A stretch of 64,000 nt of DNA from Candidatus Physcocola equi (GTDB lineage Bacteria > Bacteroidota > Bacteroidia > Bacteroidales > Paludibacteraceae): assembly GCA_018064855.1 (NCBI GenBank), contig JAGHUM010000036.1, forward strand, positions 1-64,000, given 5' to 3'. Position 1 is the stretch's first letter, and each line of letters begins with the position of its first letter. This document shows, piece by piece, positions 1-8,190 of this stretch. The translations under genes were made by a program, and so were the position numbers. The notes beneath the pieces were generated by a model. It ran no database searches. It was not told the DNA's origin and saw only the letters and a list, made by a program, of their open reading frames with translations.

Positions 1-88
<88 letters not shown>

Positions 89-96
89 TTTTCAAG

Positions 97-132
97 TCTC
101 CCGATTCTGTATTGAATCGGGAGATTTTTTTT
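97..132 (+). terminator. Intrinsic terminator of the rRNA operon
   Basis: A perfect 10-bp stem (97-106 pairing with 115-124, TCTCCCGATT/AATCGGGAGA), an 8-nt loop and a run of eight T follow directly behind the 5S rRNA. Confidence 0.92.
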
Positions 133-167
133 GTGCTATTTGATCGCTGAAGTTTAATTAATTGTTT

Positions 168-198
168 TTTGTTTTTGTCATATATTAACTTAACTTTG
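168..198 (+). promoter_or_regulatory. Bacteroidetes-type promoter for lptB
   Basis: TTTG at 168-171 and TAACTTTG at 191-198 are separated by 19 bp. This fits the Bacteroidetes primary sigma consensus (-33 TTTG, -7 TAnnTTTG). Transcription would start near 205, about 20 nt before the lptB ATG. Confidence 0.7.
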
Positions 199-227
199 TA
201 TATAAATAGGTATTAAGCGATTTTTAT

Positions 228-1040
228 ATGAGTGAGGATATTTTTATTAATGACAATATTGATTTTAAACAAAATCAAGTATCAGCCAAGGACAAAATGG
301 TTTTAAGAACAGAAGATTTGGTTAAAATCTATGGAGAAAGAACTGTTGTGAACCATGTGTCTATTAATGTGAAACAAGGAGAAATTGTAGGTTTGCTCGG
401 CCCCAATGGTGCTGGTAAAACTACTACTTTCTATATGACCACGGGTCTGATTGTTCCAAATGCTGGTAAGATTTTCCTGGATGATATGGAAATTACTAAA
501 TTGCCTGTTTATAAACGCGCTCAGTTAGGTGTCGGTTATTTGGCACAGGAGGCTTCTGTTTTTCGTAAAATGTCTGTAGAGGATAATATTATGTCTGTTC
601 TTGAAATGACTAATTTTTCCAAGGAATATCAGAAATTTAAACTTGAAAGCCTTATAAAAGAGTTTAATTTAGCGCACGTTAGAAAAAATTTGGGTGACCG
701 TTTGTCTGGTGGTGAACGTCGTAGAACTGAAATCGCTCGTTGCTTGGCCATCGAACCTAAATTTATTATGTTGGACGAACCTTTTGCTGGTGTTGACCCT
801 ATTGCTGTTCAGGAGATTCAGGATGTGGTTGGCACTCTAAAAGACAAGAATATCGGTATTTTGATTACTGACCATAATGTAGATGAGACATTGAAGATTA
901 CAGACCGTGCTTATCTGCTTTTCAAAGGACAAATTCTTTATCATGGAACTCCACGTCAGTTGGCAGATAATGAAGAGGTTCGTGAAAAGTATCTTGGTCG
1001 TGACTTTGAGTTAAAAGAACACAAATTAGTTAACGATTAA
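228..1040 (+). CDS. lptB: LPS export ABC transporter ATP-binding protein LptB
   Basis: This is the cytoplasmic ATPase that powers LptFG extraction of lipopolysaccharide from the inner membrane. Visible motifs are Walker A GPNGAGKTT (about residues 58-66), the signature LSGGERRR (159-166), Walker B FIMLDE (179-184) with the D-loop FAGVDP, and the switch His in ITDHNVDE. LSGGERRR and EPFAGVDP are typical of LptB rather than of generic importers. The 270-aa protein has about 24 extra N-terminal residues compared with the usual ~240-250; ATG 297 (MVLRTEDL) is an alternative start, but 228 fits the promoter position. The barrel gene begins 6 nt after the stop and is probably co-transcribed. LptFG, LptA and LptC are not in the window. 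Confidence 0.92.
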   Translation: MSEDIFINDNIDFKQNQVSAKDKMVLRTEDLVKIYGERTVVNHVSINVKQGEIVGLLGPNGAGKTTTFYMTTGLIVPNAGKIFLDDMEITKLPVYKRAQLGVGYLAQEASVFRKMSVEDNIMSVLEMTNFSKEYQKFKLESLIKEFNLAHVRKNLGDRLSGGERRRTEIARCLAIEPKFIMLDEPFAGVDPIAVQEIQDVVGTLKDKNIGILITDHNVDETLKITDRAYLLFKGQILYHGTPRQLADNEEVREKYLGRDFELKEHKLVND

Positions 1041-1046
1041 GATTTT

Positions 1047-1742
1047 ATGAAAAAGGTTGTTTTGTCTGTCTTTGCACTAGCATTTGGTGTAATGAATTCT
1101 TTAGCTCAATTTTCTGCTAATGGAGGCTTTACTTATACCAAATGGAATAATGACCACACAGAATTTCGTCCTGGATTCTCTGTCGGGGCTTCATATTTGT
1201 TGCAGAAAGATTCTATTCCATTTTTCGGACAGATTGGCTTGGATTTTGCTCAGAAAGGGGTAAATACTAAAGATCTTTACGAAAATAATTGGGGTGTAAA
1301 TACATATTCTCTTCACCTTCCTGTGGCTGTAGGTTATAAATTTCCGTTAAATAAAAACATATCAGTCAATCCAAAGGTCGGGTTTTATGGAGATCTCGGA
1401 TTGTGGGGTAGAGTGTCAGATCATGACTCTCACGCAGATATAAAACCAGGTTATGAATCCGAAATTGTAAGTGTTGATGGCTTAAATCCCTATATAGATT
1501 TGTCTAAACAGACATCAAATAAAAAGAATTTTTCTCGCTTTGATGTGGGTTATTTGGTTGGTGTGAACATATTCCTGTACAAGTCCATTTATCTTGATTT
1601 AGGGGCTTCTATGGGACTTATAAATCAATTTGATAGTGGACTGATAAACTTCTCTAATAGCAAACCTATTTCATTTAATATATCTTTGGGTTATCTGTTC
1701 TTAAAAAAGAAGTTTTCAGAACCTAAGACAGTTGAGATTTAA
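1047..1742 (+). CDS. Outer-membrane beta-barrel protein (porin-family, PorT-like fold)
   Basis: This 231-aa protein has a clear Sec signal peptide (MKKVVLSVFALAFGVMNSLA, cleavage before QFSANGG). The rest alternates short amphipathic strands rich in Gly and aromatics (VGASYLL, IGLDFAQKG, VAVGYKFPLN, VGYLVGVNIFL, LDLGASMGL) and ends in LGYLFLKKK. This pattern fits the small 8-stranded outer-membrane barrels common in Bacteroidetes. Function and ligand are unknown. It starts 6 nt after lptB and probably shares its transcript, which is suggestive for an envelope protein but does not prove a role in LPS export. Confidence 0.75.
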   Translation: MKKVVLSVFALAFGVMNSLAQFSANGGFTYTKWNNDHTEFRPGFSVGASYLLQKDSIPFFGQIGLDFAQKGVNTKDLYENNWGVNTYSLHLPVAVGYKFPLNKNISVNPKVGFYGDLGLWGRVSDHDSHADIKPGYESEIVSVDGLNPYIDLSKQTSNKKNFSRFDVGYLVGVNIFLYKSIYLDLGASMGLINQFDSGLINFSNSKPISFNISLGYLFLKKKFSEPKTVEI

Positions 1743-1759
1743 GTGTATATATAAAAAGT

Positions 1760-1789
1760 AAAGCCACCTTGATTTTTCAAGGTGGCTTT
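1760..1789. terminator. Bidirectional terminator between the barrel gene and tsf
   Basis: A 13-bp perfect inverted repeat (1760-1772 with 1777-1789) has a TTTT loop. T-rich sequence lies on the right and A-rich sequence on the left, so it can end both the plus-strand lptB unit and the minus-strand tsf unit. Confidence 0.85.
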
Positions 1790-1815
1790 GTTTATTTAGA
1801 ATCAAAGGAATCTAA

Positions 1816-2640
1816 TTATTCTGCGTTCAAGTTGAAACGTTTGAAAGCAGTAACTGTAAGACCCTTGCTAGCCTTGTCCATGTACTGGGCCATAGAAATC
1901 TTTGGATCTACGTTGTAAGCCTGATCGAGCAAGCAGTATTCTTTGTAGTACTTGTTCAAAGCACCTTCTGCAATACGATCGATCATGTTTTCAGGCTTGC
2001 CAGCTTCGATGGCTTTTTCGCGAGCGATTTTAAGTTCTTCAGCGATGATGTCAGCTGGAACTTCTTCCTTCTTAACAGCAACAGGGTTCATTGCTGCAAT
2101 CTGCATAGCAACCTGCTTCATAACTTCTGCATCAACATTTGGCTGGTTGAATGCTACGATACAACCGAGCTTGTTGCCGAAGTGATTGTATGCGAATACA
2201 GATTCACCTTCAACACTCATTACGATGTTGAGTTCAAGTTTTTCACCTGTAGCGCCACTGTTGTCAGTTACGAGCTGAGAAATTACATCGTTTCCGATCT
2301 TCATGTTTCTCAAAGCTTCGATGTCTGCTGGCTTTTCGTTTTCTGCTACTTCGTAGATTGCTTTTGCGAGATTTACGAAACGATCTGTCTTCGCAACGAA
2401 GTCAGTTTCACACTGAAGAGCGATAAGGGTAGCGCGGTTGCCCTTAGTGCCTGCGAGTACATAACCTTCAGCGGCAGTGCGGTCGCTACGCTTTGCTGCG
2501 ATAGCCTGTCCTTTTTTACGGATGATTTCTTTTGCTGCCTCGAAGTCACCGTTGGTTTCATTGAGGGCATCCTTACATGCTGAAAGGCCTGCGCCTGTCA
2601 ATTCACGCAATTTCTTGATGTCTGCTATAGAAGCTGCCAT
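1816..2640 (-). CDS. tsf: Translation elongation factor Ts
   Basis: EF-Ts is the guanine nucleotide exchange factor that regenerates EF-Tu-GTP. The N-terminal UBA-like domain is recognisable (KLRELTGAGLSACKDAL, about residues 10-26), followed by the EF-Tu-contacting TDFVAK motif (about 79-84) and the core domain with the N and C subdomains. The 274-aa length is normal for Bacteroidetes. The gene lies 116 nt behind rpsB on the same strand, the usual rpsB-tsf pairing, but a stable terminator-like hairpin separates the two. Confidence 0.97.
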   Translation of the reverse strand: MAASIADIKKLRELTGAGLSACKDALNETNGDFEAAKEIIRKKGQAIAAKRSDRTAAEGYVLAGTKGNRATLIALQCETDFVAKTDRFVNLAKAIYEVAENEKPADIEALRNMKIGNDVISQLVTDNSGATGEKLELNIVMSVEGESVFAYNHFGNKLGCIVAFNQPNVDAEVMKQVAMQIAAMNPVAVKKEEVPADIIAEELKIAREKAIEAGKPENMIDRIAEGALNKYYKEYCLLDQAYNVDPKISMAQYMDKASKGLTVTAFKRFNLNAE

Positions 2641-2684
2641 TTTAATTTTTTCTTTTTATAATGTTTGTCTAATGAAATTTAACA

Positions 2685-2719
2685 AAATAAAGTCCCCACT
2701 AAATGCGGAGACTTTATTT
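2685..2719 (-). terminator. Intercistronic terminator/attenuator between rpsB and tsf
   Basis: Arms 2685-2699 and 2705-2719 pair over about 15 bp. Ten are perfect (AAATAAAGTC/GACTTTATTT) and the rest include wobble pairs, around a 5-nt loop. Read on the minus strand, the right arm comes first and the stem is followed by TTTTGTTAAATTT. It probably lowers tsf expression relative to rpsB; an analogous arrangement exists in enterobacteria. Confidence 0.7.
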
Positions 2720-2756
2720 GCTTTATGCTTGAAGCGGAAAGCTTACAAAAGTCTAA

Positions 2757-3554
2757 TTATTCAGCTGCTTTTGTCTCCTCTTCTTCTGCTTTGTTGCTCT
2801 TTCTAGCTCTTGCGCGACGTGGTTTATTTTCGCCTTCTTCCTTGCTTTCTTCTTCTACCTTTTCAGCCTTGCGTTCGTCAAGACCTTCCTGGATAGCAGC
2901 GTCAAGAGCGCTCAAGATAACGTCGATGCTCTTTGTTGCATCGTCGTTAGCTGGGATTACGAAGTCAACGTCGTTTGGATTTGAGTTAGTATCAACGATA
3001 CCAAATACAGGGATATTCAAACGTTTTGCTTCTTTGATGGCGATGTGTTCCTTCATTACGTCAACAACCAAAAGGGCTGATGGAAGACGAGTCAAGTCAG
3101 CGATACTGCCAAGGTTCTTTTCCAACTTAGCCTTCTGACGTGAGATCTGAAGTTTTTCACGTTTTGAAAGATTATCGAATGTACCATCGTTAACCTGCTT
3201 GTCGATGTTGGTCATCTTCTTAACAGCCTTACGGATTGTAGGGAAGTTAGTCAATGTACCACCTGCCCAACGTTCGGTTACGTATGGCATCTGAACAGCT
3301 TCAGCCTTTTCTGCAACGATAGACTTAGCCTGTTTCTTAGTAGCTACAAAAAGGATTTTTTTGCCCGATTTCGCAATTTGCTTCAATGCGGCTGCTGCCT
3401 CATCTACTTTAACTACGGTTTTGTGAAGATCAATGATGTGGATACCGTTGCGCTCCATGAAAATATAAGGAGCCATTGCTGGGTTCCATTTGCGTTTCAA
3501 GTGGCCAAAGTGGCAACCTGCTTCTAGCAACTCATCAAAATTAGTTCTTGACAT
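2757..3554 (-). CDS. rpsB: 30S ribosomal protein S2
   Basis: S2 (uS2) is a structural protein of the small subunit. The start MSRTNFDELLEAGCHFGH and the internal HIIDLHKTVVKV, FVATKKQAK and ERWAGGTLTNF segments are family hallmarks. The 265-aa length includes a low-complexity charged C-terminal tail (about residues 225-265, Glu/Lys/Arg/Ala-rich), which is common in Bacteroidetes S2. The upstream 152 nt hold two hairpins described separately. Confidence 0.97.
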   Translation of the reverse strand: MSRTNFDELLEAGCHFGHLKRKWNPAMAPYIFMERNGIHIIDLHKTVVKVDEAAAALKQIAKSGKKILFVATKKQAKSIVAEKAEAVQMPYVTERWAGGTLTNFPTIRKAVKKMTNIDKQVNDGTFDNLSKREKLQISRQKAKLEKNLGSIADLTRLPSALLVVDVMKEHIAIKEAKRLNIPVFGIVDTNSNPNDVDFVIPANDDATKSIDVILSALDAAIQEGLDERKAEKVEEESKEEGENKPRRARARKSNKAEEEETKAAE

Positions 3555-3633
3555 GTTTTTTCTTTTTTAATCGTTTACTTTCTTTTTTCTTTACAAACGG
3601 TGGGGTAGCTGCACATCTCATGCAAGTCCTCAT

Positions 3634-3695
3634 CGTTTAGATACTAAACGTAATTTCTTATCAGTGTCGTGTATTCAATGAAATGAATTGCGACA
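3634..3695 (-). promoter_or_regulatory. Structured leader upstream of rpsB
   Basis: Between rpsI and rpsB two hairpins are visible: CGTTTAG/CTAAACG (3634-3640 with 3644-3650, 3-nt loop), and a longer imperfect one in which TGTCG (3665-3669) pairs with CGACA (3691-3695) and ATTCA (3673-3677) with TGAAT (3684-3688). Neither has a T tract on the minus strand, so they are not obvious terminators. They could be an mRNA element controlling rpsB; this is inference. Confidence 0.4.
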
Positions 3696-3706
3696 TCCGC
3701 CAAGAA

Positions 3707-4093
3707 TTAACGTTTGCTGAACTGGAATCTCTTACGTGCTTTTGGACGTCCTGGCTTCTTACGTTCAACTTCACGAGCATCGCGAGTCAAGAAGCCTTCG
3801 CTCTTAAGAGCTGATTTGTTTTCAGCGTTGATCTTAACCAATGCACGTGCAATCGCCAAACGAAGTGCCTGTGCCTGACCTGTGATACCACCGCCGTCCA
3901 AATTTACTTTGATGTCATACTGCTCAGCCGCATTAACCTTGTTCAATGGCTGCATAACAACGTATTGAAGCAAGCTTGATGGGAAATAAGCGTTGAGCTC
4001 TTTCTTGTTGATAATGATCGAACCCTTGCCTTCGCTAACATATACACGAGCAACGGCCGATTTTCTTCTACCAATGGCGTTAATTACTTCCAT
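3707..4093 (-). CDS. rpsI: 30S ribosomal protein S9
   Basis: S9 (uS9) has the family core GRRKSAVARVYV near the N-terminus, the GGGITGQAQALR loop, and the basic C-terminal tail ending KARKRFQFSKR, whose last residues reach the P-site tRNA. The 128-aa length is normal. It follows rplM by 5 nt, the universal rplM-rpsI pair, and certainly shares its mRNA. Confidence 0.97.
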   Translation of the reverse strand: MEVINAIGRRKSAVARVYVSEGKGSIIINKKELNAYFPSSLLQYVVMQPLNKVNAAEQYDIKVNLDGGGITGQAQALRLAIARALVKINAENKSALKSEGFLTRDAREVERKKPGRPKARKRFQFSKR

Positions 4094-4098
4094 ATTTA

Positions 4099-4554
4099 TC
4101 AGTTAATTGCGTTTAAATCGATTACTTTTGGCTGCTGGGCTTCCTGCTTGTGCTCGTTGCCTGCATAAACGTAAAGGTTGTTGATAAGTTGGTCTGCAAG
4201 CTTGTTCTTTGGAAGCATGCCTTTTACAACTTTTCTAATCAACTTTGCTGGGTTCTCTGAGAGCACTTTGCCCTGTGGGGTACCCTTCTGACCGCCTGGG
4301 TAACCTGACCAAGTCAAATAAATACGGTCGGTAAGCTTGTTACCGGTAATTTTAACCTTCGCTGCGTTGATGATAACTACATTGTCTCCGCAGTCAACGT
4401 TAGGTGTGAAGCTTGGCTTGTATTTGCCTCTCAAAAGCTTTGCAACCTTTGAGCACATTCTACCTAACACAAGGTCAGTGGCGTCGATGAGGACCCACTC
4501 TTTCTTAACTGTTGCCTTGTTGGCTGAAATGGTTTTGTAACTTAAAGTATCCAC
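4099..4554 (-). CDS. rplM: 50S ribosomal protein L13 (GTG start)
   Basis: L13 (uL13) is an early-assembly protein of the large subunit. Recognisable segments are the N-terminal TLSYKTISAN typical of Bacteroidetes L13, WVLIDATDLVLGRM, KLLRGKYKPSFTP, GDNVVIINAAKVK and VVKGMLPKN. The protein is 151 aa. The first codon is GTG (4554-4552); no nearer ATG preserves the conserved N-terminus, so GTG is taken as the true start. It heads the rplM-rpsI unit and is preceded by a GC-rich hairpin. Confidence 0.95.
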   Translation of the reverse strand: MDTLSYKTISANKATVKKEWVLIDATDLVLGRMCSKVAKLLRGKYKPSFTPNVDCGDNVVIINAAKVKITGNKLTDRIYLTWSGYPGGQKGTPQGKVLSENPAKLIRKVVKGMLPKNKLADQLINNLYVYAGNEHKQEAQQPKVIDLNAIN

Positions 4555-4592
4555 TGCTTTAAATTTAAAAAATTGTTAATTAATCTGTTCAC

Positions 4593-4660
4593 ACCCGCCC
4601 CCATCGGGCAAATAGGGTACGGGATTTTATTTTGGATAATAATTTCAATTTGCAAAATTA
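4593..4660 (-). promoter_or_regulatory. rplM leader: hairpin and possible promoter -7 box
   Basis: A GC-rich stem in this AT-rich gap pairs GCCC (4597-4600) with GGGC (4606-4609), extended across a 5-nt bulge by ACCC (4593-4596) with GGGT (4615-4618). Upstream on the minus strand, 4653-4660 reads TAATTTTG, a match to TAnnTTTG, but no good -33 box is seen. Autoregulatory leaders for L13 have been proposed in Bacteroidia; whether this is one was not checked. Confidence 0.45.
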
Positions 4661-4737
4661 GACTTTTTTTTTCTAATATGCTAATTATTATGCAATTTTT
4701 TTTTTAGGCCGTTTTTTCGATTATGATAAACAAGAAT

Positions 4738-4757
4738 AGTCGGACTTTTGTCCGACT
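4738..4757. terminator. Hairpin terminator downstream of folD
   Basis: A perfect 8-bp stem AGTCGGAC/GTCCGACT with a TTTT loop lies 20 nt past the folD stop. The minus-strand tail (ATTCTTGTTT) is only moderately T-rich. Confidence 0.6.
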
Positions 4758-4777
4758 TTTCTTCGTATTTATCCTTA

Positions 4778-5662
4778 TTAGTCGTTGTAGATCTCTTTCT
4801 TTCCTGCCAACAATGTGTTCTTCATAAGTGAGCAGATGGTCATTGGTCCTACACCGCCAGGTACTGGGGTGATGAAACTACACTTTGGCGCAACATTTTC
4901 AAAGTCAACGTCACCTGTGAGCTTGAATCCATTCTTTGCTGTTGCATTTGGTACTCGTGTTGTGCCCACATCAATGATGACAGCTCCATCTTTGACCATG
5001 TCTGCTGTTACAAAGTTTGGTTTCCCCATCGCAGCAATGATGATATCTGCTTCGCGGCAAATCTCTTTGATGTTTTTTGTGCGACTGTGGCAGATGGTCA
5101 CTGTGGCATCACCTGGGTAGCCTTTCTGGCTCATCAATGAGGCTACTGGCTTACCCACAATGTTGCTTCGGCCAATAACAACACAGTTTTTCCCGGATGT
5201 CTCGATGTTGTAACGTTTCAAAAGTTCGAGTATGCCGGCTGGTGTCGCACTGACAAAGGCTGGAAGACCTATGCTTGTGCGGCCAACGTTGATAGGATGG
5301 AAGCCGTCAACGTCTTTTCTGTAGTCGATAGCCTCGATCACCTTCTGCTCTGAGATGTGTTTTGGCAATGGAAGCTGAACGATGAATCCATCTACGTCAT
5401 TGTCTTTGTTGAGCTTGTCAATGGCTTTGAGAAGTTCTTCTTCTGTCACGTCAGCTTCAAATGCGATTTTTGTTGATTTGAAACCGCATTGTTCGCAACT
5501 GAGCACTTTGTTTTTTACATAAGTCTCGCTGCCTCCGTCGTGGCCTACGATGATAACGGCAAGGTGTGGTACTTTACCCCCGTTCTTTTTTATTTGTTCC
5601 ACTTCTGCTGCAATTTCGCTTTTCACTTGCATTGAAATGGCTTTACCATCTATTAGTTGCAT
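4778..5662 (-). CDS. folD: Bifunctional methylenetetrahydrofolate dehydrogenase / methenyltetrahydrofolate cyclohydrolase
   Basis: FolD interconverts 5,10-methylene-THF, methenyl-THF and 10-formyl-THF, supplying one-carbon units for purines and formyl-Met. Visible motifs are the substrate-site YVKNK (about residues 49-53; K is the cyclohydrolase lysine), [13 protein letters not shown], the Rossmann segment [12 protein letters not shown], and the C-terminal PGGVGPMT. The 294-aa length is normal. It lies 20 nt downstream of ffh, on one transcript with it. purU, which consumes 10-formyl-THF, is 11 kb away on the same strand. Confidence 0.97.
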   Translation of the reverse strand: MQLIDGKAISMQVKSEIAAEVEQIKKNGGKVPHLAVIIVGHDGGSETYVKNKVLSCEQCGFKSTKIAFEADVTEEELLKAIDKLNKDNDVDGFIVQLPLPKHISEQKVIEAIDYRKDVDGFHPINVGRTSIGLPAFVSATPAGILELLKRYNIETSGKNCVVIGRSNIVGKPVASLMSQKGYPGDATVTICHSRTKNIKEICREADIIIAAMGKPNFVTADMVKDGAVIIDVGTTRVPNATAKNGFKLTGDVDFENVAPKCSFITPVPGGVGPMTICSLMKNTLLAGKKEIYND

Positions 5663-5682
5663 AATCTATTGGTGTTTTTTTG

Positions 5683-7026
5683 TTATCTGTTGAAATTTGG
5701 CAAAGGCATTCTTAATTTGCCTTTGTTTTTGGTGACCATTTGCATCATCTTGCGGTTTTCGTCAAACAACTTTATGAGTCTGTTTACTTCTTGCAAGTTT
5801 GTGCCGCTACCTTTTGCAATACGAGCGCGACGGCTGCCATTCAAAATGGCTGGGTTTTTGCGCTCTTTTTTGGTCATGGAGAGAATGATGGCTTCTATGC
5901 CTTTGAAGGCATTGTCGTCAATATCAATGTTTTTCAGGGCTTTGCCTACACCTGGAATCATGCTGGCGAGGTCTTTTAAATTACCCATTTTCTTGATTTG
6001 TTGGATCTGACTGAGGAAGTCGTCAAAGTCAAATTTGTTCTTGGCGATTTTTTCTTGCAGTTTCTTGGCTTCTTTCTCATCGATCATCGCCTGTGCGCGT
6101 TCTACCAAACCGACAATATCGCCCATGCCGAGAATTCGACCTGCGTTACGTTCTGGGTTGAACACGTCGATGGTGTTAGGGTCATCGACTTTTTCTCCCA
6201 AGCCTACGAATTTGATTGGTTTGTCAACCACAGCTTTGATGGACAGGGCGGCACCACCACGGGTGTCTCCATCCAATTTTGTCAATACAACGCCGTCGAA
6301 GTCCAATCTGTCGTTGAATGCTTTTGCTGTGTTTACAGCGTCCTGACCTGTCATTGAATCGACAACAAACAGGATTTCAGAAGGGTTGATTGCTGCTTTG
6401 ATGTTGGCAATCTCGTTCATCATTTCCTCATCTACTGCCAAACGACCTGCGGTATCGACGATAATCACGTCGCAGCCTTTTTCTTTGGCTGCCTGTATGC
6501 CGTGTTTTGCGATTTCAACAGGTTGCTTGTTTTCTGGCTCTGAGTAAACTGGAATGTTGAGTTGTGAGCCGACGGAAATCAATTGGTCGATGGCGGCAGG
6601 GCGATAAACGTCGCAGGCTACCAACATTGGGTTTCTTCCTTTTTTGCTACGGATGTAGTTTCCTAATTTCGCACTGAATGTGGTTTTACCTGAACCTTGC
6701 AAACCGCTCATCAGAATGATGCTTGGACTTGGTTTCAGATTGATTTCTGTGGTCTGGCCACCCATCAATGCAATCAATTCATCATTTACGATTTTCTTCA
6801 TCATGTCGCCTGGCTTCACAGAGGTCAGTACGTTTTGGCCTAAGGCCTTTTGTTTAACGTCTTCTGTGAATTTCTTTGCGATTTTGTAGCTTACGTCGGC
6901 GTCAATCAATGCTTTTCTAACGTCTTTCAACGCTTCTGCTACGTTGATCTCGGTGATTTTCCCTTCACCTTTCAAAATTTTGAATGAACGTTCCAGACGT
7001 TCTTCAAGGTTCTCAAAAATCTGCAT
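5683..7026 (-). CDS. ffh: Signal recognition particle protein Ffh
   Basis: This SRP GTPase binds signal sequences of nascent membrane proteins and docks with FtsY. Seen are the N-domain helices, G1 GLQGSGKTT (about 108-116), the insertion-box segment CDVYRPAAIDQL, G3 DTAGR (191-195), G4 TKLDG (249-253) and the GLGEKVDD closing motif. A methionine-bearing M domain then carries the RNA-binding SRRARIAKGSGT helix-turn-helix. The 447-aa length is typical. The upstream gene ends 20 nt before it. Confidence 0.97.
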   Translation of the reverse strand: MQIFENLEERLERSFKILKGEGKITEINVAEALKDVRKALIDADVSYKIAKKFTEDVKQKALGQNVLTSVKPGDMMKKIVNDELIALMGGQTTEINLKPSPSIILMSGLQGSGKTTFSAKLGNYIRSKKGRNPMLVACDVYRPAAIDQLISVGSQLNIPVYSEPENKQPVEIAKHGIQAAKEKGCDVIIVDTAGRLAVDEEMMNEIANIKAAINPSEILFVVDSMTGQDAVNTAKAFNDRLDFDGVVLTKLDGDTRGGAALSIKAVVDKPIKFVGLGEKVDDPNTIDVFNPERNAGRILGMGDIVGLVERAQAMIDEKEAKKLQEKIAKNKFDFDDFLSQIQQIKKMGNLKDLASMIPGVGKALKNIDIDDNAFKGIEAIILSMTKKERKNPAILNGSRRARIAKGSGTNLQEVNRLIKLFDENRKMMQMVTKNKGKLRMPLPNFNR

Positions 7027-7046
7027 ATATTTTTCTTTTTTCTTTC

Positions 7047-8009
7047 TTATTGTTGTACTGGCGTGATGGTTGATTTGCTTTCCACTGAAATCTTTTGTGC
7101 AGGTGCTCCGCTGTTCTCACCGTTTAAATTCAAACTGTTTGCTTTCGCAGAGAATTGCATCTCAATGTTTCCGCTTTTTACTATGCCAGTGTTGATGTCT
7201 ATTTCTAATGTGAGTTTTGCTGTTCCTTCTGTCTCGTTCAAACTCTGTCCTACTCCGTTTTCACTGTAGAATGTTCCGGATTCTCCATCTGAAATTTTGG
7301 ATGTTCCCTTGATGGTGTAAATGTTTCCGTTGATTTTCACGAGTTGGTATTGTGTTTCAAATTTAGCGCTTAGTCCGCATAGGTTGTTGGTCGTTTGCAT
7401 CCAGTTGCCTCCTTCTTTTACCATGCTGTCTGGTAGGGTGGCGCAAAGTGTTTCTAATATGCCTTTTGCGTATCTTTCTCCGAACAATTCATCAACGCGG
7501 TGTTCAAAACTCTTTCTGGCTCTTTCGTCTGTTTTCCGCATGACGGTTTTAAACACATTCTTGCTTAGTGTGTCGATTCCACTCATCTTCTTAATTCTCC
7601 CTTTCGCGTCAAAATTGGCTGAGAATGGCGTGCCGACTGCGTTTCTTAGGATATTCGCAAAGAATTGGCCCCCTTTTCTTGTGTCTGAAACGATGATGCT
7701 GTCACCTCCGTTTCTCCCTTTCAAGTATTTTTCATAACTCAATGCGTCGTAATGAAAGGTGGCTTTTGTCTCGTTGATAGTTTGGTTTTTGTTGGAGATG
7801 ACGATAATGCTGCTCGTTTTCTCGTGATGTGCCTTTCGTTCTGCTTTTTCTGGGTGATTGATGGTTGTTTCTATAGTCACCTCGCTCAATTTTGTTTCTT
7901 GATCTGGCAATTTGAGTGTCATTTTCTGCTGACCATAGGCTGAACTAGTCAGACATGATCCCAGAAAGGCCAGAAAAAACATGAAAATATGTTGTTCTTT
8001 GTGCTTCAT
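7047..8009 (-). CDS. Secreted DUF6263-like protein of unknown function
   Basis: This 320-aa protein has a signal peptide (hydrophobic MFFLAFLGSCLTSSAYG; a Cys is present, but AYG|QQ favours signal peptidase I). The body contains long beta-prone stretches and the segment ERYAKGILETLCATLPD followed by a GGNW turn. I associate this with the DUF6263 family of Bacteroidetes periplasmic proteins; this is recall, not a search. The function is unknown. It precedes ffh by 20 nt, so it may share a promoter with ffh and folD. A TATATTTG (-7-like) box lies at 8050-8057 on the minus strand. Confidence 0.6.
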   Translation of the reverse strand: MKHKEQHIFMFFLAFLGSCLTSSAYGQQKMTLKLPDQETKLSEVTIETTINHPEKAERKAHHEKTSSIIVISNKNQTINETKATFHYDALSYEKYLKGRNGGDSIIVSDTRKGGQFFANILRNAVGTPFSANFDAKGRIKKMSGIDTLSKNVFKTVMRKTDERARKSFEHRVDELFGERYAKGILETLCATLPDSMVKEGGNWMQTTNNLCGLSAKFETQYQLVKINGNIYTIKGTSKISDGESGTFYSENGVGQSLNETEGTAKLTLEIDINTGIVKSGNIEMQFSAKANSLNLNGENSGAPAQKISVESKSTITPVQQ

Positions 8010-8190
8010 TACTCAGTGAAAATGTTTCGTATTCCCAATTCAAGAAATGCAAATATAGTCATAATATGTGTCTCTTTGGGTATTTTGATGGTAAATTTCA
8101 TTTTTCTGCGTTTTTTTTGTGTATGAAAAGTGAATTTTATCTATTTATATATAAATTTGTTTGAACAAGTAATAATAAAAGAAAAACGAT

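Noticed and set aside
2182..2583. Plus-strand open frames over tsf and rpsB
   Set aside because: They are shadows of highly expressed ribosomal-operon genes with no promoter or family features.
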